Source: JABDBK01 sp964533645 (GTDB lineage Bacteria > Pseudomonadota > Gammaproteobacteria > DSM-16500). From it: 11,093 nt of DNA. The position numbers were made by a program, and so were the translations under genes. Position 1 is the stretch's first letter, and each line of letters starts with the position of its first letter. Location of the stretch: assembly GCA_964533645.1 (NCBI GenBank), contig CAZHMQ010000072.1, positions 1-11,093 of the forward strand, in the 5' to 3' direction. Of this stretch, positions 1-6,237 are shown piece after piece. The notes beneath the pieces are model-generated. The model saw only the letters and a program-made list of their open reading frames with translations, was not told the DNA's origin and ran no database searches.

Positions 1-359
1 CATTAGAAACAATCACTAAGAATCTAAATGTTAATGTAATGCATGTTAATTTAAGGTTTATTCCAAAAAATACAGAAAGCTATCTTTCTTATACTCCAAC
101 TGACCGAGTGGGTGTTGTTGTATTCTTTAATCAAAAATTGACCAGTAAGGATAATGATAAAACGAAAGAATGGACACAATATCTGATTAAAAAAGCAGTA
201 CAATTAAATGGCGTATACTATTTACCAATTCAGCTTCATGCAACAAAAAAACAAGCATTATCTGCTTATCCTCAATTAAATAATTTCTTCGATCTCAAAA
301 AACAATATGACCCATCTGAATTGTTTATGAATCATTTTTATTTAAAATATGCTTATTAA
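1..359 (+). CDS. FAD-linked oxidase, C-terminal part (partial at 5' end)
   Basis: The reading frame is open from base 3, so the gene starts outside the window; 118 residues are visible. The sequence has the look of the C-terminal cap of FAD-binding (PCMH-type) oxidoreductases related to D-arabinono-1,4-lactone oxidase. Its marks are a hydrophobic strand (VGVVVFF), the run YYLPIQLHATKKQ, and the closing pattern LKKQYDPSELFMNHFYLKY, where the YDP..LF.N motif typically marks the last helix of this family. Such enzymes oxidise a sugar lactone, alcohol or similar substrate with bound FAD; the substrate cannot be read from this fragment. The protein ends where the family usually ends, so the C-terminus looks intact. 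The stop codon abuts a recombinase relic. The methionine at 39 is internal, not the start. Family assignment rests on recalled motifs. Confidence 0.7.
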   Translation, partial: LETITKNLNVNVMHVNLRFIPKNTESYLSYTPTDRVGVVVFFNQKLTSKDNDKTKEWTQYLIKKAVQLNGVYYLPIQLHATKKQALSAYPQLNNFFDLKKQYDPSELFMNHFYLKYAY

Positions 360-409
360 AAACAGCATTTGATGAAATTTGTACTTGCAACCTGCAGATA
401 AGTGATGGA
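358..409 (+). pseudogene. Relic of a serine recombinase gene 3' end
   Basis: This stretch aligns with the 3' part of the intact serine recombinase at 10924-10976. AAATTTGTACTT is identical at 375-386 and 10941-10952, and CAGATAAGTGATGGA is identical at 395-409 and 10962-10976. Between them the relic has 8 bases where the intact gene has 9, so the frame is broken. Translated piecewise it gives KQHLMKFVL then (after the shift) ISDG, matching KRHLIKFVLQNLQISDG of the intact protein. Similarity fades after 409, and nothing of the rest of the gene remains upstream because the oxidase gene ends at 359. I read it as a scar of an earlier recombinase-bearing element in the same orientation. Confidence 0.75.
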
Positions 410-495
410 TAGCACCTTGGAAACCCTAGGCCTCTCTTACGATTTTAGTTTAGATTTAAATATTGTTTAAAGCGATAAATATCACGATATAAAAC

Positions 496-530
496 AAAAA
501 AAATAGGATGGAATTTCTCCAGCCCTATTT
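496..530 (-). terminator. Rho-independent terminator of the minus-strand pair at 557-1554
   Basis: On the minus strand AAATAGG (530-524) pairs with CCTATTT (507-501). An inner TGGA/TCCA stem closes a short loop, and a run of T follows immediately (eight T in a row including the stem end). It lies 27 bases downstream of the stop at 557, the expected place for ending the two-gene transcript. Confidence 0.75.
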
Positions 531-556
531 ATTTAAATTATTTATTTTTAATTTTA

Positions 557-1099
557 TTAGCTATATATGACATCAGAAATGATTAAGGTTGAACCATCAC
601 GACTAATAGTACCATTTGTATGGCCTAAAATAATATTTTTAAATTTTTGTTTTTCTTCTGCTGTTAAACAAGATCTTGCTAATAAATATTTTAAATATAG
701 GCCACAAAATAAACCAAGACTAGGACGTTCTTCTCCCTCCCAATATTTTCTGTGTATTTTAACTTTTATTTCATCATCTTCATTATTCCCTGAAGATTTT
801 CCTTCTATCCTAAGTAAAAACTCAGAAGGATAATCAGCCGTTAACCAATCTTCAAGACAAAATCTATCCACCCTTAATACACATTTTTTTTCTGAAAAAA
901 GAAGATCCCAACATAAACGTAAATATTCAATTTTTAATTCCTGTCTAGATTCCCGTAATTGTTTTTCATTCTCTTGCTTTTTTTTATCATCCTGTTCTTG
1001 AAAAACCTGTTTTCTGTTTTCTTTAGTAATCGTATAATCTTTACATGTTGCATTGCTTACTACAAATATCAAATATCCTGCTATCAATAATTTTTTCAT
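557..1099 (-). CDS. Secreted protein of unknown function with charged helical N-terminal region
   Basis: I do not recognise the family. The start chosen is the ATG at 1099 (180 residues), because GAGGAA sits just before it; an ATG at 1111 would place that Shine-Dalgarno inside the coding sequence. Residues 1-18 form a signal peptide (MKKLLIAGYLIFVVS) followed by NATC, which is not a canonical lipobox, so a lipoprotein is possible but not supported. Residues about 25-60 are very rich in K, E, Q and R and look like a helix or coiled coil. The rest is mixed, with a Cys-containing central part. It lies 38 bases downstream of the gene ending at 1138, in the same direction, and is followed by a terminator, so the two probably form an operon. 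Likely exported to the periplasm or outside the cell. Confidence 0.7.
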   Translation of the reverse strand: MKKLLIAGYLIFVVSNATCKDYTITKENRKQVFQEQDDKKKQENEKQLRESRQELKIEYLRLCWDLLFSEKKCVLRVDRFCLEDWLTADYPSEFLLRIEGKSSGNNEDDEIKVKIHRKYWEGEERPSLGLFCGLYLKYLLARSCLTAEEKQKFKNIILGHTNGTISRDGSTLIISDVIYS

Positions 1100-1137
1100 G
1101 AATTTCCTCATTTTATAGATATTAAAAATTTACCAAA

Positions 1138-1554
1138 TTAATGTTCTTGTCCCAACTGAACACCTGCTGCTATTAATCCGCTATCAAACATATGTGAAAA
1201 TAAATCACAACCATGTTGCTCCGTCTTTAAAACATGTATACCTGGCTCACTTTGAACAAGATTATAAGTAAACCACTTAGCCACAACCCTAACATCATAC
1301 CTTTGACCTAACTTGGAATCCTGATGACCTTTATCCAAATTAAATTCTTTCAAGCATAAATCTACATTTTCAGGGAACGCTCCTTGTTGAACAAGCTGCT
1401 TTTTGACAAAGCTGAGCAAAGCCTTTTCATTTTCCAGAGACAGAGTTACAGGAATAGATTCAGCAGAACGCGAATCTGATTGTTTATCATCCATTGGGAA
1501 AAAAATATTTGGAATTAAGCAAAAAATTGTTATTAAAAAAATTTGATTCTTCAT
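1138..1554 (-). CDS. Small secreted protein of unknown function
   Basis: A 138-residue protein with no family that I recognise. The first 20 residues (MKNQIFLITIFCLIPNIFFP) form a hydrophobic export signal, after which comes an acidic, polar stretch (MDDKQSDSRSAES). The mature part has two cysteines (in VDLCLKEF and HGCDLF), which could form a disulfide in an exported protein. A weak GGTAGA Shine-Dalgarno precedes the ATG. It is the first gene of a probable two-gene unit with the 180-residue secreted protein downstream. The 147 bases between it and the ankyrin gene upstream (1555-1701) show no convincing terminator, so co-transcription with the ankyrin gene is possible. Confidence 0.65.
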   Translation of the reverse strand: MKNQIFLITIFCLIPNIFFPMDDKQSDSRSAESIPVTLSLENEKALLSFVKKQLVQQGAFPENVDLCLKEFNLDKGHQDSKLGQRYDVRVVAKWFTYNLVQSEPGIHVLKTEQHGCDLFSHMFDSGLIAAGVQLGQEH

Positions 1555-1701
1555 AAAAATTCTACCGATATATTTTAATATTTTTAATTACGTCCGTTTT
1601 CGTATCTCACTTTGTTTGATACTTCTTGAGATAGCCTTCTATTCAAAATTTTGATGTCAACTTATTACTTAAAGATCACACAAAAAGACATTTAAAAAAA
1701 T

Positions 1702-2289
1702 TTAATGGAGTTTCTCAAAAGCATTAATTAGCTGTTTCATTTCTTTACTTCGAAACGGCAAATAATCATAATCTATTATTTTAATTCCTGGAATCTGTAA
1801 AAGTCTTCTTGCTATATCCATTCGATCATAATTAACAGCATAAAAAAGAGCTGTACAAAATGGATCGTTGTCCGATTCATTGACATTAGCTCCTGCTTTT
1901 ATAAGCTCTTCTATTATATCGACATAACCATACTTTACAGCATACATAAGAGCTGTAGTTCCCGAAGGGTTAGTTCCGCAACGTTCTTTGGCATTAACAT
2001 CAGCTCCTGCGTGAATAAGCATTTTTAGCACATGTATATGACCTTTCACAGCGACCGCTATAAGTGCTTGATCACGCCAATAATTAAAATTAGGCTCAAG
2101 TTCAGTAATGTAATGTGATCGATACTCCCACACAACCTCTCTTACCATATTATATAATTTATCTTGTGATATATTTGAGTAATCTGTTGCAGCTAATAAA
2201 CTTGAAACTGATTCCATCTGTGCACCATCAAATTGAACAAAACCAAGCACCAATAACAAAGAGTAAAAATATTTATACATTTTTTTCAT
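1702..2289 (-). CDS. Secreted ankyrin-repeat protein
   Basis: From the ATG at 2289 the product is 195 residues. An in-frame TTG at 2502 would add 71 residues but has no ribosome site. I prefer 2289 because a signal peptide follows at once (MKKMYKYFYSLLLVLGFVQF) and GAGGGG lies about 10 bases upstream, a rather long spacing. Residues about 72-100 (ending HAGADVNAKE), 111-138 (TALMYAVKYGYVDIIEELI, ending AGANVN) and 145-172 (TALFYAVNYDRMDIARRLL) are three ankyrin repeats, the third lacking the usual closing turn. Ankyrin repeats bind other proteins. An exported ankyrin protein in a host-associated bacterium may act on host or symbiont-surface proteins, but the target cannot be inferred. It is the most recognisable of the five minus-strand secreted proteins. 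Confidence 0.85.
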   Translation of the reverse strand: MKKMYKYFYSLLLVLGFVQFDGAQMESVSSLLAATDYSNISQDKLYNMVREVVWEYRSHYITELEPNFNYWRDQALIAVAVKGHIHVLKMLIHAGADVNAKERCGTNPSGTTALMYAVKYGYVDIIEELIKAGANVNESDNDPFCTALFYAVNYDRMDIARRLLQIPGIKIIDYDYLPFRSKEMKQLINAFEKLH

Positions 2290-2782
2290 AATTGTTAAAC
2301 CCCTCATAATTTTATATTTTATTTGCCTGAAAACGGTATATAAATAGTATATATCCACAAAAAAAATTGAACAGCCTGACCTAGTAGATGAGACTAAAAA
2401 CGTTATTTTCTCTCCTCGACTATTTAAATATCCTAAAGGGATTAAATAATTCAAACTGCTGATGGGGTCTTTTTCATTATAGAAAGCAATAAAATTTGGC
2501 AATTTTAGTCTTCAAATGTTTATCATAAAGTGTACAAAATTCATAACGTGCCGTAAAATTGGCTCCTAATTAGACCTAAAAAATCCTCCTGATTACTCAA
2601 GTGGATTTTTAAATTTAGTGGGGTAGGACTTAGAACTTTTATAAATATTTTTCAAACAACTAAAAACTGTGCGACCCCATAATCATTGGCGCAAAAAAAT
2701 GTGTATTCGAATTAGATAAATGCATTAGGAAAAGCACCTTCTTAGTCATCTCTTAATTTTTATAAATTTTAACAAGATTCTA
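2290..2782. other. 493-base gene-poor stretch between the ankyrin and 219-residue protease-like genes
   Basis: The stretch holds a possible minus-strand -10 element TATACT (2351-2346), about 57 bases upstream of the ankyrin ATG, and the first copy of the hairpin repeat (2579-2610). The minus-strand frame open from 2502 to 2290 starts with TTG, lacks a ribosome site and reads unlike a folded domain. A 29-codon minus-strand ATG frame at 2749-2660 has no support. I see no other gene or RNA here. Confidence 0.5.
2579..2623. repeat. Hairpin repeat, copy 1
   Basis: AAAAATCCTCCTGA (2579-2592), loop TTAC, TCAAGTGGATTTTT (2597-2610), followed by AAATTTAGTGGGG. The stem is 14 positions with two mismatches (T/T and C/A). 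The right flank AAATTTAGTGG is shared with copy 2. It lies 170 bases downstream of the 219-residue gene on the minus strand and could end that transcript. Confidence 0.75.
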
Positions 2783-3442
2783 TTATTTTGTTTGATAAAA
2801 TTTTCGCTCACAATCCAAAATTACGCCAGAATTGCGATCATATCCCTGCCTTAAAAGAATATCTGTATAATCATCAAATTCTTTAGGCCCCCAATAACCT
2901 AGTAATCTACATTCTTCAGATCTATGCTCTTTAATTTTTTGAACGCAATCTGGGCATGTAATCATTTTAATAGCAATTTCATCAGCGCCATTCTCTTTTA
3001 ACCTTGAATCACTGCCATGATAACTGCCCGGATATTTATACTTTTGACGATGATGCTCAAGTTCATGAGCAAGTGCAAAAATAGTAAAAATATCATTTTC
3101 TGCGTCTTCTTCAAGATACACTCTATTGCTCCACAAAATTTTCTTGTCCCCTTTAAAAAAGCTTATATAAATGCTTCTATAACATGCTTTGCCCCCAATA
3201 AAATCTCTTTTTGCTAGAGAAAAAGGTATCTTCTCTTTAATGCCCATATGCTCTTTTAGCTGAGTAAATACATATTTTTGCTCTGCAGAAGGTTCTGTCT
3301 TAGATTTGTTATAACGATATGCGCCATACATTAAAGCAGTTGTCGCTACAGCGGCTTTAGATTTAAAGCTATTAAAAACAGCAGCCGAGTGAATTGGCTG
3401 ATATAAGCCCAAAATTGATAAAATTAATAATAGTTTTTTCAT
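2783..3442 (-). CDS. Secreted zinc-metalloprotease-like protein (HExxH, ExxAD, CPxC)
   Basis: A 219-residue protein starting at the ATG at 3442, with GGGAT a few bases upstream. Residues 1-20 are a signal peptide (MKKLLLILSILGLYQPIHSA). At 126-130 is HELEH inside ALAHELEHHRQ, the zinc-binding helix of gluzincin-type metallopeptidases. Glu150 in the ENGAD motif (150-154) fits the third ligand seen as ExxAD in M48-like and minigluzincin proteins. Right after this come CPDC (163-166) and then LLGY (180-183). The same series appears in the 304-residue neighbour upstream, so the two are paralogues. It is much shorter than membrane M48 proteases and has no transmembrane segment after the signal, so it probably acts outside the cytoplasm. 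The substrate is unknown. The motifs are visible; enzymatic activity is inferred. Confidence 0.75.
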   Translation of the reverse strand: MKKLLLILSILGLYQPIHSAAVFNSFKSKAAVATTALMYGAYRYNKSKTEPSAEQKYVFTQLKEHMGIKEKIPFSLAKRDFIGGKACYRSIYISFFKGDKKILWSNRVYLEEDAENDIFTIFALAHELEHHRQKYKYPGSYHGSDSRLKENGADEIAIKMITCPDCVQKIKEHRSEECRLLGYWGPKEFDDYTDILLRQGYDRNSGVILDCERKFYQTK

Positions 3443-3589
3443 AAAAACATCCCATTTAAGGGGCTTTCAAGAGCTCCATTTGCCCCATTTTTAACCCTAT
3501 AAATAGTATGGCAGCAAAGCCTTTTTAGCACAAAAGGGTGCTCTAATTTTATAAAAACCAGGGCCTATATTGTCACAATGTATACATAA

Positions 3590-3638
3590 AAAAATCCACT
3601 TGAGTAATCAGGTGGATTTTTAAATTTAGTGGCGTCCC
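3590..3638. repeat. Hairpin repeat, copy 2 (best stem) with TGGCGTCCC flank
   Basis: AAAAATCCACTTGA (3590-3603), loop GTAA (3604-3607), TCAGGTGGATTTTT (3608-3621) pair over 14 bases with one T-G wobble. The right flank is AAATTTAGTGGCGTCCC. The flank runs the same way as in copies 1 and 3, but the centre of the hairpin (TTGAGTAATCAG) is the reverse complement of theirs. It lies 36 bases beyond the stop of the 304-residue minus-strand gene and probably ends that transcript. TGGCGTCCC is also the sequence at the antisense 3' end of the tRNA-Glu gene at 11040. Confidence 0.85.
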
Positions 3639-3657
3639 GTAGAGGACCATTTTAAAA

Positions 3658-4572
3658 CTATTTATTAAACCTCACAGAAGACAAACGATCTTTCATGTAA
3701 CCTATTTGAAAGTCTAATTCTGCTCTTTGAATAGATTTTTTATCCGCCTGCATCCATGCCAAAGCTTTCTGAAAAATATTTAATGACTCTGAAGATACTT
3801 GCAACAATGCTTTTAATCGTTGATTATCAACGGTATCTGCCTTGTGCGCACTGCAAATATCTTGCGCCTGCTTATTTGATTTATAAGCTGCAATATCAGC
3901 TTTCGTTAAATAGCCCAATCTTGCCCGGTCTTTATCATCAGAAAAATCATCCTCAACTATTTGCATACATATCGGACATGATATTGCTTGAGCAGCCTGA
4001 ATGTCTGCTTGCCGTTCATGCACAGCATTCTTCTTACCATCACTCATTGCTATCAATCCTTCCCGCATATGCTGCTGGCAATGCGTTAACTCGTGAATTA
4101 ATTTAAATAATTTTTTGGTTGGACCATCGCCAAAGAACCGAGGTGAAAGATAAACCTTACGATCAAAAACATTATACAAAGCATCCTCAGCGTCATCCTT
4201 TAAAAACAAAATCTCTACTTCATCTGGTATTGCCATGCGCTGCTTTAATGCATTAAAGGTATCTTGTATATCCTGTACCTGCTCTGCCATAGCGCTATTG
4301 TTTGGATTTTGCAAAACACATGCACGTAAATCCTGCAATGTCATAATATGATCTTTTTTGGTTGTACCGGTAGAAAATAATGACAAATATTTTCTAATCT
4401 CTTGTTCTGTTTTTTCAGGCATACATTTTGATTGAAAATCTACTGCTTGCTTAAATTCTTGTTGAACAGATGTGTTAAAATTGAGGTTAGATACTGCAGA
4501 TGTCTTAATTTCAGTAGTATTCAAACAACTTAAGCCAAGACCAGCAAAAAAGATTTTTTTAAACAAGTTCAT
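3658..4572 (-). CDS. Secreted zinc-metalloprotease-like protein, paralogue of the 219-residue protein
   Basis: A 304-residue protein from the ATG at 4572; GGGGAA lies a few bases upstream, whereas the in-frame TTG at 4584 has no ribosome site. The N-terminus (MNLFKKIFFAGLGLSCLNTT) is a signal sequence. Its cysteine is not in a standard lipobox, although a lipoprotein is not excluded. Residues 160-164 are HELTH inside IHELTHCQQ, E186-D190 reads ERQAD (third ligand pattern), CPIC is at 199-202 and LGY at 219-221, followed by a Cys-x-x-His (240-243). The order and spacing match the 219-residue gene downstream. It also carries an additional N-terminal region (about 30-105) and a C-terminal helical tail (about 250-304). 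Likely an exported zinc peptidase of the gluzincin type; substrate unknown. Copy 2 of the hairpin repeat lies just past its stop. Confidence 0.75.
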   Translation of the reverse strand: MNLFKKIFFAGLGLSCLNTTEIKTSAVSNLNFNTSVQQEFKQAVDFQSKCMPEKTEQEIRKYLSLFSTGTTKKDHIMTLQDLRACVLQNPNNSAMAEQVQDIQDTFNALKQRMAIPDEVEILFLKDDAEDALYNVFDRKVYLSPRFFGDGPTKKLFKLIHELTHCQQHMREGLIAMSDGKKNAVHERQADIQAAQAISCPICMQIVEDDFSDDKDRARLGYLTKADIAAYKSNKQAQDICSAHKADTVDNQRLKALLQVSSESLNIFQKALAWMQADKKSIQRAELDFQIGYMKDRLSSVRFNK

Positions 4573-4712
4573 AAATTTCCCCAAAAATTAATTGCTCTAA
4601 TATTTAATAATTTGACACGCGTTTTAATCATAGACCTAAGCGGTTTCATATTCAACAGTTTGAAATGTTTTAAGTCGTAACGGGGCATAAATTATTAAAT
4701 TTTACTCATAAA

Positions 4713-4757
4713 AAAATCCACCTGATTACGCAAGTGGATTTTAATTTTTATTGGCGT
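4713..4757. repeat. Hairpin repeat, copy 3
   Basis: AAAATCCAC (4713-4721) pairs with GTGGATTTT (4734-4742) around CTGATTACGCAA. The right flank AATTTTTATTGGCGTC resembles AAATTTAGTGGCGTC of copy 2. The centre has the orientation of copy 1. It is not downstream of any intact minus-strand gene, so as a terminator it would be orphaned. It may mark the former end of a lost transcript or an old junction. Confidence 0.75.
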
Positions 4758-4861
4758 CGAATCCCCTTGGCATTCAGAACAGGAGACATTGAATACGGCT
4801 TTTCTGCTGAGACAATTCAGATATTGTTTAAAAATTTAAACTTGGTTATTTAATAGAAATA

Positions 4862-4882
4862 GGGCTGATATTGTGTCAGCCC
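4862..4882. terminator. Hairpin beyond the coding relic at 4933-5052
   Basis: GGGCTGA (4862-4868) and TCAGCCC (4876-4882) form a perfect 7-bp stem with a 7-base loop. On the minus strand it is followed by a T-rich but interrupted stretch, so it would be a moderate terminator for the relic gene ending at 4933. The preceding AAATAGGGCTG also occurs, on the opposite strand, in the terminator at 496-530. Confidence 0.5.
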
Positions 4883-4932
4883 CATTATCAAATTTAAATT
4901 ATACAAAACTTGGTGGTCTATTTTAGAACTTT

Positions 4933-5052
4933 TCAACCATCAAACAAATTAAATTGTGAAGCCAACTTTGCATAACCAATCTCATGATACTCATTAATCA
5001 AACATTCGTTTTCTGCAACACTGAAAAATGGCTTATAGCGAAACTCTTGATT
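4933..5052 (-). pseudogene. C-terminal coding relic, family unknown
   Basis: The minus strand from 5052 to the TGA at 4933 encodes about 39 residues, NQEFRYKPFFSVAENECL continuing to ASQFNLFDG. It has protein-like composition but no start codon, and an in-frame TAA sits immediately upstream at 5055. A short ATG frame just upstream (MIKSR) would join it only through a frameshift. It is best read as the tail of a decayed minus-strand gene. I do not recognise the family. Both its position before a hairpin and its direction match the five intact secreted-protein genes to the left. Confidence 0.45.
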
Positions 5053-5075
5053 TTATCATTGCTTAATCACCATGC

Positions 5076-5103
5076 TTACGAAATAGCAAATCGTTGCTAT
5101 AAA
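5076..5103 (+). promoter_or_regulatory. Possible promoter of the 353-residue secreted-protein gene
   Basis: A good -10 element TATAAA (5098-5103) lies 16 bases after a weak -35 TTACGA (5076-5081). Transcription would start near 5110, leaving a short leader that contains the Shine-Dalgarno AAGGAAA before the ATG at 5130. Only the -10 box is strong. Confidence 0.45.
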
Positions 5104-5129
5104 AAATGTCTCTAAAAAAAGGAAATACT

Positions 5130-6191
5130 ATGAAGTTCTCGCGCATTTTAAGTATTACATTGTTCACATCTTTTATTGCATTAAGTTTGCAATCAAAAAA
5201 TGATGATTCTGATTTTTTTGTCGCAAATGAAACTGGAAAGAGATTTGATGCTCTTCCAGCAGAAGTTCGCCATTCTGGCAAAAAAGTCACTTTAACCTTG
5301 CCAGACTGTAAAGAAACAATGATTGTTCAAATTAAAAATATGTGGCCAAAGGGAGCTGGTAAAGATCAATTTTATGTTACCCAAGTCATCAAATTTACGC
5401 CTGAACGAAAATCTCAACAAGTACATTTCTTAGCAATGGACAGATCAAACAATAATTCAGTTCAAACTGTTGACGTGTCTATTATGCCTGAAGCAACCTG
5501 GCACCTAAAAATAGAAGAAGCAAAGGCTGATACAACCAAGCAACCTGGTCCCAATCTTCGATGGAAAGAGCTCAACGAACAGTTAAAAAAATCACCACAA
5601 AATATTTTTGAATTTAAATATGACGACATTAAAAACAATCAAGTTATAAAACTACCCTGTCCGTCTGCAGGCACTGCAAATATTAATCAAGTAGCCGATC
5701 GTTGGAAAGATTTATTCTCTGGAGCTGCGTTTGATAAATTACCTGAATCTGTTAAAAAATCTGGCAAAACTTTAAAATTATCCCTACAGACATCAAGCTC
5801 AATTGATATTCTTGTACGTATTTCTCAAAGTGTTGTCACGCCATCAGGAATTGAAGTTGTGGTGCAAAAAGTAATAATTGCAGCATCAACAGAAAGCGTT
5901 ACTGTTGATATTCCACAAGTTCCAAAGGGTTCAGTAAACAACAACGAAAATCTTTCATTTAATATATGCCCTTTAAAACTAAGTGAATATTTAGAACAAC
6001 CAGCATCAACTCGCAAACATTATAATTTTAACGATGAATTAGATCGTCCAGGACAACCAGCTAACGGTGAAACACGATTAATGCAAGCACTTGCTACAAC
6101 AGTATCATACTCATATGACAAATTGCCAAAACACATTGTACTTCCAAATCCAACAGAAATTTTACATGACCTGCTAGGTTGCTGTTGTTAA
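5130..6191 (+). CDS. Secreted protein with internal duplication and Cys-Cys-Cys C-terminus, function unknown
   Basis: From the ATG at 5130, preceded by AAGGAAA, the protein has 353 residues; an earlier in-frame ATG at 5106 lacks a ribosome site and would precede the signal. Residues 1-22 are a signal peptide (MKFSRILSITLFTSFIALSL). Two copies of a beta-rich domain are visible. Residues about 37-132 start GKRFDALPAEVRHSGKKVTL, and about 198-290 start GAAFDKLPESVKKSGKTLKL. A third partial copy of the opening motif occurs near 328 (YDKLPKHIVLP). A linker with WKELNEQLKK (145-154) and WKDLFSG (192-198) precedes copy 2. The last residues are LLGCCC, unusual for an exported protein. No family recognised. 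The gene stands alone, with its own promoter and a large palindromic terminator. Confidence 0.75.
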   Translation: MKFSRILSITLFTSFIALSLQSKNDDSDFFVANETGKRFDALPAEVRHSGKKVTLTLPDCKETMIVQIKNMWPKGAGKDQFYVTQVIKFTPERKSQQVHFLAMDRSNNNSVQTVDVSIMPEATWHLKIEEAKADTTKQPGPNLRWKELNEQLKKSPQNIFEFKYDDIKNNQVIKLPCPSAGTANINQVADRWKDLFSGAAFDKLPESVKKSGKTLKLSLQTSSSIDILVRISQSVVTPSGIEVVVQKVIIAASTESVTVDIPQVPKGSVNNNENLSFNICPLKLSEYLEQPASTRKHYNFNDELDRPGQPANGETRLMQALATTVSYSYDKLPKHIVLPNPTEILHDLLGCCC

Positions 6192-6237
6192 CATTAAAAA
6201 TGCATTAAGCCAACGCTTAGTTTAAAACCTTGAACCT

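Larger units (their letters stand above)
4573..5129. other. 557-base interval between divergent secreted-protein genes
   Basis: The interval separates the minus-strand 304-residue gene from the plus-strand 353-residue gene. It holds hairpin repeat copy 3, a small hairpin at 4862-4882, a minus-strand coding relic at 4933-5052 and the promoter of the plus-strand gene. A plus-strand frame running from the repeat copy (TGG at about 4751) to a TAA near 4855 reads like protein (TGDIEYGFSAETIQILFKN) but has no start, and may be a second relic. Confidence 0.5.

Noticed and set aside
567..833. Plus-strand open frame of 88 codons
   Set aside because: It lies opposite the secreted-protein gene at 557-1099, which has a ribosome site, signal peptide and terminator; this frame has none.
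1603..1633. TATCTC...GAGATA inverted repeat
   Set aside because: Six bases with a 19-base spacer in AT-rich DNA is easily chance.
2290..2502. 71-codon N-terminal extension of the ankyrin protein from a TTG
   Set aside because: No Shine-Dalgarno, and it would bury a good signal peptide in the middle of the protein.
2660..2749. 29-codon minus-strand frame starting at an ATG
   Set aside because: No usable ribosome site, low-complexity content and no conserved look.
3466..3493. GGGGC...GCCCC hairpin upstream of the 219-residue gene, followed by T's on the plus strand
   Set aside because: There is no plus-strand gene before it, and on the minus strand it lacks a T run; only a 5-bp stem with a long loop.
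3756..4106. Plus-strand open frame of 116 codons
   Set aside because: Antisense to the HExxH protein at 3658-4572, with no ribosome site and no protein-like features.
4744..4775. TCGAATCCCC after repeat copy 3, resembling a tRNA T arm
   Set aside because: No matching 5' T-stem, anticodon or acceptor strand could be found around it, so it is not a tRNA gene.
4751..4857. Plus-strand frame after repeat copy 3 that reads like protein (TGDIEYGFSAETIQ)
   Set aside because: No start codon, short, and it begins in the repeat flank; kept only as a remark in the interval entry.
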